Source: JAGOBX01 sp017999075 [NCBI: Candidatus Babelota bacterium] | GTDB lineage: Bacteria; JAGOBX01 | NCBI GenBank assembly: GCA_017999075.1 | Contig: JAGOBX010000065.1 | Location: 1 to 11,586 of the forward strand | Reading direction: 5' to 3' | Length of the DNA stretch: 11,586 nucleotides | Part shown: positions 1-6,903 of the stretch, piece after piece | Layout: every line of letters starts with the position of its first letter | Numbering within the stretch: the stretch's first letter is position 1 | Translations under genes and position numbers: made by a program | Notes under the pieces: generated by a model | What the model was told of the DNA's origin: nothing | Databases searched by the model: none | Seen by the model: the letters and a program-made list of their open reading frames with translations, nothing else

Positions 1-321
1 GGATATGATGAGGTTTACATTATAGATGCAGTAGTTGTTGAAAATGGAAAAATCGGAGAATTATATGAATATAATTTCAATGATTTTAATAAGTATCTGC
101 ATTTAAGTTCTCCGCATACTTTTAATCTTCCGACTGCTTTAAAAATGGTGGAGCTATACGGTCAACTTCCTAAAATTATAAAGATATATGGAATAAATAT
201 TGAAAACAAGCTTGAGTTTTCAGAAGAATTTTCCGAAGGGATAAAAAATAAAATAGACGAAATAACTGAAAAAATTATTAAAAATATTGAAGAATTGAAA
301 AATAGTTGTTTGGAAATTTAG
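1..321 (+). CDS. [NiFe] hydrogenase maturation protease, 3' end only (HyaD/HycI family)
   Basis: The gene enters from the left edge in frame 1 and stops with TAG at 319-321, giving 106 visible residues. The family cleaves the C-terminal tail of the hydrogenase large subunit after nickel insertion and is usually about 150-170 residues, so roughly the first 50 are outside the window. Two nickel-sensing positions of the family are visible: the Asp of IIDAV (residue 9 of the fragment) and the His of SSPHTFNLP (residue 39). The downstream stretch PKIIKIYGINIEN and the helix beginning EFSE are typical of the C-terminal half. It lies 26 bases before hdrA and in the same operon direction as the hydrogenase whose large subunit carries a cleavable tail, which is the obvious substrate. 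Assignment rests on motif memory, but the pattern is distinctive. Confidence 0.85.
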   Translation, partial: GYDEVYIIDAVVVENGKIGELYEYNFNDFNKYLHLSSPHTFNLPTALKMVELYGQLPKIIKIYGINIENKLEFSEEFSEGIKNKIDEITEKIIKNIEELKNSCLEI

Positions 322-334
322 AAAAAAATTATTT

Positions 335-340
335 AGGAGG
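335..340 (+). promoter_or_regulatory. Ribosome binding site that fixes the hdrA start
   Basis: AGGAGG lies 7 bases before the ATG at 348. It supports this ATG over an in-frame TTG at 306, which would overlap the end of the protease gene and has no such site. Confidence 0.85.
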
Positions 341-347
341 ATCAAGA

Positions 348-2291
348 ATGAGTTCAAAACACAGAATCGGAATTTTTATTTGCCGCTGCGGAACTAATAT
401 AGCCGACAAATTGAATTTCGATGAATTGAAAGAGCGGATTGCAAAATTTCCTGATGTAATCGGTGTTTTTGAAGATAACTTTTTTTGCGCTCCTGCCGGA
501 AAAACAAAAATTAAAGAAGTTGTAGAAAAAGAAAAATTGACAGGTTGTTGTTTTGCCGCTTGTTCGCATCGAGTTCATGAAAAAACTTTTATGGATACGA
601 TAAATGAAACAGGGTTGAACCAGTTCATGATACAGATGGCTAATTTGAGGGAACATATAACCTGGGTTGTAAATGATAAAAATGAAGCTACAGAAAGGGC
701 ATATAGACAGATAAAAGCTGCAGTTGCAAGATTGAAACATCAAGTGGAACTTGAAATAAAACATATTGATTTAAAAACTGACGTTGCAATAATCGGTGGG
801 GGGATAGCAGGAATAAAAGCAGCTAAAGCTTTGGCTAAAGATTCAAACCGGACGATTTACCTGATTGAAAAAGAAGCTACGCTCGGAGGATGGATGCCGA
901 AATGGGAAAAATCTTATCCTACAATGGATTGCAACCCATGTTTTCTTGCTCCTGAACTGACAGATATGCGTGATTATAAAAATATAAAAGTTATAACTCT
1001 CGCAGAAATTCAGGAAATAAAAGGGTTTTATGGTAATTTTAATCTTAAGATAAAACAGAAAGCAAGATATGTAAATGAAGGCTGTATAGGTTGCATGGAA
1101 TGTTTTAATGTTTGCCCGGTTAAAGTAAAAAATGAATTTAATTCAAATATGAATTACAGAAATTCTATATATATACCTTTCCCGGGCAGTTATCCGAATC
1201 TTGCTTTGATTGACGAAAAAAGCTGTTTGAGATTTAAAGGAGAAGACTGTACAAAATGTAAAGAAAGTTGTATGTTTGAAGCGATTGAATATAATCAGAC
1301 ATCACTTGATTGGGATATCAGTGTAGGAGCAGTGATAGTAGCAACGGGATTTGAATTTATAGATATTGCTGAATTTCCTCAGTATAATTATACGGGTACA
1401 ACCAATATTTTTACAAATTTTGAATTTGAAAGAATGATGTCGTCATCAGGACCGTCACACGGGCATATAAAAACGAGAGATGATAAAGATCCTCAAAGTG
1501 TTGCAATTGTATATTGCGGAGGAAGATCAAAAGCAGGGTATTGTTCGTCAGTATGCTGCGGAACATCAATGAAATATGCGAAATTTTTATTAGGACATAA
1601 TCCGGGTGTGAAAATTTATCAAATATATTCGGAAATCTGCCTTGAAGGCGATGGTGTTCAGAGGATGAAAGAAGAATTGGAAAAAGAAGGCGTAGAATTT
1701 ATAAAAGTTGATGATTATAGAAATATAAAAGTTTCTGCGGCAGGCGGAAATACTGAAATAATGTATACACAAAATAATATAGAAAAAAAAATTACTGCGA
1801 ATATTACTGTAGTATCAATGGGAATAAAACAATCCGAAGGCAGCAGACAGGTATCAAAAATGATGGATTTGACTTTTACTAAAGACGGTTGGTTTGATAA
1901 ATGGCATTCAAAAATGGAGCCTGTGACAAGTGTTGTTGAAGGTGTATTTCTTGCAGGATGTTGTTCGGGTCCTAAAGATGTCGGCAGATCAGTTGTATCT
2001 GCAAAATCAGCAGTTGGCGAAGCATTGTCCAAACTAATACCGGGCCAGAAAATAGAACTTGATCCGAAAGTAAGTTATTCTGATGAGACAAAATGCGGAG
2101 GCTGCAAAATGTGCATAACCGTATGTCCGTATAAAGCTATTAGTTTCGACGAATCAAAACGGGTTTCTGTTGTAAGTGAAATTTTATGTAAAGGATGCGG
2201 AACCTGTGTTGCTTTATGTCCGGCAGGAGCTTTGAGAAACAGGCATTTTGAAGATGAACAGATCAGAATAGAAATTGAAACTTTGATATGA
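348..2291 (+). CDS. hdrA: HdrA-type FAD/iron-sulfur electron-bifurcating subunit
   Basis: A 647-residue HdrA (heterodisulfide reductase subunit A family), close to the family's usual 650 or so residues. The HdrA N-terminal domain starts with CRCG at 12-15 and includes the AACSHRVHE element near 70-78. An FAD-binding GGGIAG follows at 150-155, then LGGWM near 179-183 and the HdrA-specific Cys pair DCNPC (C195, C198). One 4Fe-4S motif lies at C246-C256 (CIGCMECFNVC), another Cys-rich stretch near 310-330, and two C-terminal ferredoxin motifs at C583-C593 and C614-C624. In methanogens HdrA takes electrons from MvhD, splits them at its flavin, and passes them to ferredoxin and to HdrBC. Here it is followed at 125 bases by mvhDGA, so it very likely docks with this hydrogenase in the cytoplasm. 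HdrB and HdrC are not in the window, so the high-potential acceptor is unknown. Confidence 0.93.
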   Translation: MSSKHRIGIFICRCGTNIADKLNFDELKERIAKFPDVIGVFEDNFFCAPAGKTKIKEVVEKEKLTGCCFAACSHRVHEKTFMDTINETGLNQFMIQMANLREHITWVVNDKNEATERAYRQIKAAVARLKHQVELEIKHIDLKTDVAIIGGGIAGIKAAKALAKDSNRTIYLIEKEATLGGWMPKWEKSYPTMDCNPCFLAPELTDMRDYKNIKVITLAEIQEIKGFYGNFNLKIKQKARYVNEGCIGCMECFNVCPVKVKNEFNSNMNYRNSIYIPFPGSYPNLALIDEKSCLRFKGEDCTKCKESCMFEAIEYNQTSLDWDISVGAVIVATGFEFIDIAEFPQYNYTGTTNIFTNFEFERMMSSSGPSHGHIKTRDDKDPQSVAIVYCGGRSKAGYCSSVCCGTSMKYAKFLLGHNPGVKIYQIYSEICLEGDGVQRMKEELEKEGVEFIKVDDYRNIKVSAAGGNTEIMYTQNNIEKKITANITVVSMGIKQSEGSRQVSKMMDLTFTKDGWFDKWHSKMEPVTSVVEGVFLAGCCSGPKDVGRSVVSAKSAVGEALSKLIPGQKIELDPKVSYSDETKCGGCKMCITVCPYKAISFDESKRVSVVSEILCKGCGTCVALCPAGALRNRHFEDEQIRIEIETLI

Positions 2292-2364
2292 AAAAATGAC
2301 AACTAATATTTTTAAAGGCATAAGAAAAATAGAAATTAAAAAATTAAGGTATTAAGATTAATAT

Positions 2365-2393
2365 TTGAAAAATCTGACAATGAAAATTATAAT
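2365..2393 (+). promoter_or_regulatory. Sigma70-type promoter for mvhDGA
   Basis: TTGAAA at 2365-2370 is followed after exactly 17 bases by a perfect TATAAT at 2388-2393. Transcription would start near 2400, leaving a leader of about 17 bases before the mvhD ATG that includes the ribosome site at 2405-2411. It sits in the 125-base gap after hdrA, where no terminator hairpin is visible, so it is probably an internal promoter adding to read-through. AT-rich DNA produces such matches by chance, but the ideal spacing and position make this one credible. Confidence 0.6.
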
Positions 2394-2416
2394 AATTATT
2401 ATTCGAGGAGGCAGAA

Positions 2417-2842
2417 ATGACTGAACAGTTTAAACCTAAAATAATAGCATTTGTGTGTAACTGGTGTTCATACGGAGGAGCTGATAATGCAGGAAATAAT
2501 AAATTTCCAGTGCCTGCTGAAATAAGGCTGATACGTGTAATGTGTTCCGGCAGAATCGATTCTCAATTTGTAATAGAAGCTTTACAGGACGGCGCTGATG
2601 GAGTAATGATATTAGGATGTCACCCGGGAGATTGTCATTATAAAGAAGGAAATTACAGTGCATTGAAACGTAATAAATTATTGGAGAAAATACTTGATGG
2701 TTTTGGAATATCCAGAGAACGTGTTTATCTTGATTGGGTGGCCGCTTCCGAAGGAGAAAAATTTTCAAGAGTAACCACTGAATTTGTAAATAAAATTAAA
2801 AGTATAGGACCATATATTCAGGCTGTAAAAACAACTGCCTAA
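2417..2842 (+). CDS. mvhD: MvhD-type [2Fe-2S] hydrogenase delta subunit
   Basis: A 141-residue protein of the methyl-viologen-reducing hydrogenase delta subunit family (MvhD/FlpD), about the normal length. It shows the family cysteines CNWC (C14, C17) in CNWCSYGGADNAG, CSGR (C43) and GCHPGDCHY (C68, C73). In the methanogen complex MvhD carries a [2Fe-2S] cluster and wires the hydrogenase MvhAG to the flavin of HdrA. GAGGAGG at 2405-2411 lies 5 bases before the ATG. It ends 22 bases before mvhG. Its presence between hdrA and the hydrogenase subunits is the best evidence that the two enzymes form one complex here. Confidence 0.94.
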   Translation: MTEQFKPKIIAFVCNWCSYGGADNAGNNKFPVPAEIRLIRVMCSGRIDSQFVIEALQDGADGVMILGCHPGDCHYKEGNYSALKRNKLLEKILDGFGISRERVYLDWVAASEGEKFSRVTTEFVNKIKSIGPYIQAVKTTA

Positions 2843-2864
2843 AATTATTTAAGGAGGAAATTAA

Positions 2865-3830
2865 ATGTCAAAAGCTAAAATAGCGATATTTTGGGCTGCA
2901 TCGTGCGGCGGCTGCGATATAGCAACATTGGATATTCATGAAACGCTTATACCGCTTCTTGAAAAAATAGAATTTGTATTTTGGCCATGCGCAATGGATT
3001 TTAAATATGCGGATGTTGAATCTATGCCTGATAAAAATATAGATGTTTGTTTATTTAATGGAGCAATAAGAAATTCTGAAAATGAACATGTAGCAAAACT
3101 TCTAAGAAAAAAAAGTAAGTTAATGGTAGCATTCGGAGCTTGTTCGAGCTGGGGAGGAATTCCTGCGCTGATAAATTTTTCCACTAATAAAGAAACATTT
3201 GACTGGGTTTATAAAAATTGTCCGAGTGCTGACAATAATGATGGAATTATTCCCAAGACTCATACGAAACACGATGGTTATGATTTGGAACTTCCGGAAC
3301 TTTACGATACAACTAAAAAGTTGTCTGATGTTGTTGATGTGGATTATTATGTTCCGGGATGTCCGCCTGTTCCAAATCAAATAGTAGCTGTAGTTTCCGC
3401 AATATTGGAAGGAAAACTTCCGCCGAAAGGTTCTGTAGTGGGAGCCGGAGAAAAAAATCTTTGTGATGAATGCAAACGTACAAGAAAAGAAAAAAAAATT
3501 AAAAAGTTTGTAAGAATACAGGAAATGGAAAGTATATCAAGCGAGGAATGTCTGCTTGATCAGGGTATGTTATGTATGGGACCTGTAACCAGATCAGGAT
3601 GCGGAGCATTATGTCCGGCAGCGAATGTTGGATGCGACGGATGTTACGGACCTGCGTCTGGCATTAAAGATACCGGACTTAAAATGGTATCTGCTCTTGC
3701 GTCTGTAATTGATTCAAAAGATGAAAAAGAAATAGAAAAAATTATTGACACAATATCAGATCCAGCAGGGAGATTTTATAAATATACGATGAGTCAATCA
3801 TTATTAAAACGAAAGGCGGTGAAAAAATAA
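2865..3830 (+). CDS. mvhG: [NiFe] hydrogenase small subunit, MvhG type (group 3c-like)
   Basis: A 321-residue cytoplasmic small subunit. No Tat signal is present, which separates it from uptake hydrogenases. Proximal 4Fe-4S ligands are visible as CGGC (C14, C17), GACSS (C93) and PGCPP (C166). The C-terminal part carries eight more cysteines (C200, C203, C229, C237, C246, C250, C257, C260) in the MvhG pattern CDEC, CLLDQGMLC, RSGCGALC and CDGCYGP, enough for two further 4Fe-4S clusters. These form the wire from the NiFe site in MvhA to MvhD. AAGGAGG at 2851-2857 supports the ATG. The stop codon abuts the mvhA ATG directly, so the two are translationally linked. Confidence 0.94.
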   Translation: MSKAKIAIFWAASCGGCDIATLDIHETLIPLLEKIEFVFWPCAMDFKYADVESMPDKNIDVCLFNGAIRNSENEHVAKLLRKKSKLMVAFGACSSWGGIPALINFSTNKETFDWVYKNCPSADNNDGIIPKTHTKHDGYDLELPELYDTTKKLSDVVDVDYYVPGCPPVPNQIVAVVSAILEGKLPPKGSVVGAGEKNLCDECKRTRKEKKIKKFVRIQEMESISSEECLLDQGMLCMGPVTRSGCGALCPAANVGCDGCYGPASGIKDTGLKMVSALASVIDSKDEKEIEKIIDTISDPAGRFYKYTMSQSLLKRKAVKK

Positions 3831-5294
3831 ATGAGACGAATAACAATTGATCCGATAACACGGCTTGAAGGTCATGGAAAAATAGAAATTTTTTTGGACG
3901 AAGAAGGAAATGTGAAAAAAACATTTTTTCAAGTTCCTGAACTGCGCGGATTTGAACAGTTTGCGATAGGCCGCCCGATAGAAGAAATGCCGAGAATAAC
4001 TTCCCGCATATGCGGAGTATGTCCTGAAGCGCATATGATGGCTGCGGCTAAAGCCGGAGATGCTGTTTATAATGTTCAGGTTCCATCAGCCGGAAAAAAA
4101 TTAAGAGAGCTACAGTACAGTTCATTTTATGTTCAGGATCATGCAACTCATTTTTACGCCTTGGGAGGACCTGATTTTGTATTAGGTCCTGATGCCCCTA
4201 AATCGGAAAGAAATATTATAGGAGTAATAAATAAAGTTGGTCTTGAAATAGGAAGTAAAGTTATTCAGGCAAGAAAATTCGGTCATAGAGTTTCTCAGAT
4301 TCTTGGCGGTAGAACTACTCATTCTGTAAGCGCAATACCCGGCGGTATGAGTAAACCTATAGCTAACGATGACGAATATAATGAATTATTGAAAATCGGC
4401 GAATACTTTTTAGAATTCGGCAAACTTACAATAAAAATTTTTGAAGATATAGTTATTGCAAATAAAAAATATGTTGAACTGATTACCGGCGATATTTATT
4501 TTCATAAAACTCATAATATGGGGCTTGTAGATAAAAATAATTGCGTGAATTTTTACGATGGCCAAGTAAGAATAGTTGATGTTGAAGGCAGAGAAATGCA
4601 TAAGTTTGAAGGGAAAGATTATAGAAATTATATTGCCGAACATGTCGAAGATTACACTTATTTAAAATTTCCGTATATAAAATCAAAAGGATGGAAAGGG
4701 TTTACCGATGGAATGGAGAGTGGTGTTTATAAAGCTACTCCATTGTCAAGATTGAACGCTTCTGATAAAATGGCCACTCCGCTTGCTCAGGCAGAATATG
4801 AGAAAATGTATAAGACTCTTGGTGGAAAACCTGTTCATCATACTTTGGCTACTCATTGGGCGCGCGTCATAGAATTATTGTACGCTGCTGAAAGATATAA
4901 TGAATTGATAAAGGATCCTGAAATACGGTCGGATAAGGTAAGAGCGAAAGTAACTGAAAATCCTAAAGAAGGTATAGGTGTAGTAGAAGCCCCTCGCGGA
5001 ACTTTATATCATCATTATGTGACAGATGAAAAAGGAATTGTAACTAAAGCTAATTTAATTGTGGGTACTACTAATAATAATGCTCCGATAACTATGTCTA
5101 TTACGCGGGCTGCGGAAAAATTAATTCATAAAGGACAGATTCCTACAGACGCGGTTCTGAATATGATTGAAATGGCATTTCGGGCATACGATCCGTGTTT
5201 TTCGTGCGCGACCCATTCGCTGCCAGGTCAGATGCCTCTTGAAGTGGTAATTTATGATGATAAAATGGAAGTTTTAGAAACAATAAGAAGATAA
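3831..5294 (+). CDS. mvhA: [NiFe] hydrogenase large (catalytic) subunit, MvhA type
   Basis: A 487-residue large subunit with both NiFe-binding Cys pairs: RICGVCPEAH (C61, C64) and DPCFSCATH (C456, C459, H462). The first motif with EAH is the form seen in methanogen Mvh/Vhu enzymes (group 3c). It oxidises H2 in the cytoplasm and passes electrons through MvhG and MvhD to HdrA. After H462 there is a 25-residue tail, the part normally removed by the maturation protease, and a protease gene lies at the start of the window. The active-site positions are ordinary Cys codons, not UGA, so this is not a selenocysteine enzyme. Translation starts immediately after the mvhG stop, with AAAGGCGGTG at 3812-3821 inside mvhG as the ribosome site. 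No hydrogenase gene follows; the next 180 bases hold a hairpin. Confidence 0.95.
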   Translation: MRRITIDPITRLEGHGKIEIFLDEEGNVKKTFFQVPELRGFEQFAIGRPIEEMPRITSRICGVCPEAHMMAAAKAGDAVYNVQVPSAGKKLRELQYSSFYVQDHATHFYALGGPDFVLGPDAPKSERNIIGVINKVGLEIGSKVIQARKFGHRVSQILGGRTTHSVSAIPGGMSKPIANDDEYNELLKIGEYFLEFGKLTIKIFEDIVIANKKYVELITGDIYFHKTHNMGLVDKNNCVNFYDGQVRIVDVEGREMHKFEGKDYRNYIAEHVEDYTYLKFPYIKSKGWKGFTDGMESGVYKATPLSRLNASDKMATPLAQAEYEKMYKTLGGKPVHHTLATHWARVIELLYAAERYNELIKDPEIRSDKVRAKVTENPKEGIGVVEAPRGTLYHHYVTDEKGIVTKANLIVGTTNNNAPITMSITRAAEKLIHKGQIPTDAVLNMIEMAFRAYDPCFSCATHSLPGQMPLEVVIYDDKMEVLETIRR

Positions 5295-5361
5295 AAATTT
5301 TTTAATGTAAAAATATAAAATGAATTTTATATTATAACCCAAAAATGTTTGGCAATAGTAT

Positions 5362-5414
5362 AAAACTCCAGTTCTGAAGTTTATAAATTTATATACATCA
5401 TAACTGGAGTTTTT
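5362..5414 (+). terminator. Inverted repeat with T-run, probable terminator after mvhA
   Basis: The outer 12 bases, AAAACTCCAGTT (5362-5373) and AACTGGAGTTTT (5402-5413), pair perfectly, followed by a run of T. Pairing continues inward to the centre at 5387/5388 with only three mismatches, so the whole 52 bases form one imperfect palindrome. The A-run on the left and T-run on the right would let it end transcription in either direction. It stands 68 bases after mvhA, consistent with the end of the hydrogenase transcript. An attenuator or mobile-element remnant is less likely. Confidence 0.6.
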
Positions 5415-5475
5415 ATATTATAGAATCATATCTTAACACTGAATTTTAGTATCAATTAGCTTGCAAATAATATAT

Positions 5476-6567
5476 ATGGCTGATAACATAATAATAGGCT
5501 TTGGAGCTGAATCGAACGGAACTTATACAATCGTAAAAAATAAGGAATTTAAAATCAGCAGGCAATATGGAATTCTCGCTGAATACGGAAATTATTCTGA
5601 ATTTTATAAACATATAAAGAATGAAATTGAAGAATATAAAAATTCCTATGAAATAATTTTTGTATGTGATAAACATCCTGATTATGTTTCAACATCGCTT
5701 GCCGAAGAATTTCATTGTTTGATTCCTGATTCTAAATTATACAAAGTCCAGCATCATTATGCTCATATTGCTTCTGTTTTGTATGAAAATAAAATTACAG
5801 AGAATGTTATTGGTTTTGTTTTTGACGGAACCGGATACGGAGACGATGGAAATAGTTGGGGCGGAGAAGTTTTATTGGCAGGCGCTAATAAATATGAAAG
5901 ATGCATGCATATTGATTATGTTGACCAGCCAGGTTCTGATATGGTAGTAACAGAACCATGGAGAATGGGTATTTCTTATTTAGTAAAATCAAATATTGAA
6001 TATGAAAAATTTTATACTGGAATTGGAAAAGAAAAGGTAAACATAATAAAAAATATGATTAAAAATAAAATAAATTGTCCGTTAACTTCCAGCGCAGGAC
6101 GTTTGTTTGATGCGGTTGCGAGTTTGTCAGGGGTTTGCTGTTATACGGATACTCCGGCAGGAGCGGCAATTGCATTAGAAAAAATAGCGGCAAAAAATAT
6201 TTATGAATTTTATGATTATGAAATTAAAAATAATTCAATTTTTTTTAATGAGACAATAAGACAAATTATTAATGATTTGAAGAAGGATGTAAGCAGTCAG
6301 GTAATTTCAGCTAAATTTCATAATACTATTGCCAAAATGATTTTTGAAATTTCAATTGAACTTTCAAAAATATATTCTATAAATAAAGTTGCATTGTCAG
6401 GCGGATGTTTTCAGAATAAATTTCTTATGGAAAGAATAAAATTAAATTTTTCAAAAAGTAAATTAAAATTATTTACCAATATTAATTTATCAACCACTGA
6501 TGCTAATATATCGGTTGGGCAGGTATTCATAGTTTTAACCCGTAATAGTTATAATGATTTTTTTTAG
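5476..6567 (+). CDS. hypF: HypF-like carbamoyltransferase domain only (N-terminal HypF domains absent)
   Basis: A 363-residue protein that matches only the C-terminal Kae1-like half of HypF, which is normally about 750 residues. HypF makes the thiocarbamate on HypE that becomes the CN ligands of the NiFe site. Visible motifs in order are KHPDY near 66-70, VQHHYAH (H93, H97, metal ligands), FDGTGYG (D117, metal ligand), WGGE, EPWRM, SSAGRLFDAVASLSG and ALSGGCFQN. The last metal-site region reads TTDAN instead of the common NDGG but keeps the Asp. The acylphosphatase, zinc-finger and YrdC-like domains that make carbamoyl-adenylate are absent, and the 180 bases upstream do not encode them. No Shine-Dalgarno site precedes the ATG at 5476 or an alternative in-frame TTG at 5461, unlike most genes here. 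The frame is intact and the core motifs are kept, so I favour a working split or reduced HypF over a decayed one. Confidence 0.82.
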   Translation: MADNIIIGFGAESNGTYTIVKNKEFKISRQYGILAEYGNYSEFYKHIKNEIEEYKNSYEIIFVCDKHPDYVSTSLAEEFHCLIPDSKLYKVQHHYAHIASVLYENKITENVIGFVFDGTGYGDDGNSWGGEVLLAGANKYERCMHIDYVDQPGSDMVVTEPWRMGISYLVKSNIEYEKFYTGIGKEKVNIIKNMIKNKINCPLTSSAGRLFDAVASLSGVCCYTDTPAGAAIALEKIAAKNIYEFYDYEIKNNSIFFNETIRQIINDLKKDVSSQVISAKFHNTIAKMIFEISIELSKIYSINKVALSGGCFQNKFLMERIKLNFSKSKLKLFTNINLSTTDANISVGQVFIVLTRNSYNDFF

Positions 6568-6575
6568 TTTTATTG

Positions 6576-6667
6576 TGATTTTAAATGGTTGGTTTACAAA
6601 ATAAATTTATTTTCATATTTTTATTGATTATCAATTAACAGGTTTGTAAACTAATCATTTAAAATCA
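6576..6667 (+). repeat. Long inverted repeat in the hypC leader
   Basis: Arms of 25 bases (6576-6600 and 6643-6667) pair around a 42-base AT-rich loop. Only two positions differ, and both are G opposite T, so an RNA copy would pair along the whole stem through two G-U wobbles. There is no T-run after the right arm, so it is not a standard terminator. A possible promoter, TTGATT at 6624-6629 with TAAACT at 6647-6652 (17-base spacer), would place its -10 box inside the right arm. It may be a regulatory structure controlling hypCDEA, an operator pair built on GTTTACAAA/TTTGTAAAC, or the ends of a small decayed element. Confidence 0.6.
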
Positions 6668-6696
6668 GAGTATTCATAATTTGAGGTGTATAATTT

Positions 6697-6903
6697 ATGT
6701 GTTTAGCTGTTCCTGTTCTGGTCGTTGAAAAAAATGATTTGGACGGTAAAGTAAATATAGGCGGAGTAACACGGAATATCCGTTTTGATTTAATAGACAG
6801 TGTATCTGTAGGGGATTATGTTTTAATTCATGCAGGTTATGCGATAGAAGTTTTATCAGAATCTGAAGCTGAAGAAAATTTGAAAGAATTGGAAAAACTA
6901 TGA
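6697..6903 (+). CDS. hypC: HypC, hydrogenase maturation chaperone
   Basis: A 68-residue HypC of nearly full family length. The essential N-terminal MCLAVP with C2 is present, as is the IHAGYAI motif (H45). HypC carries the iron centre with HypD while CN and CO are added, then passes it to the large subunit. GAGGTG at 6683-6688 lies 8 bases before the ATG. Its last codons overlap the hypD start by four bases (ATGA), so the two are translated together. The leader contains a long inverted repeat, the only such structure directly before a hyp gene other than hypF. Confidence 0.95.
   Translation: MCLAVPVLVVEKNDLDGKVNIGGVTRNIRFDLIDSVSVGDYVLIHAGYAIEVLSESEAEENLKELEKL

Noticed and set aside
306-347. 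Extended hdrA start at TTG 306
   Set aside because: It overlaps the protease gene and has no ribosome site, while the ATG at 348 has AGGAGG at ideal distance and begins right before the conserved N-terminal domain.
2292-2416. Small ORF at 2296 after hdrA
   Set aside because: It is only 19 codons, with no ribosome site and a low-complexity composition; the gap is better explained as promoter and leader.
5185-5220. Selenocysteine or UGA-coded active site in mvhA
   Set aside because: The DPCFSCATH motif uses ordinary Cys codons, and no in-frame UGA is present.
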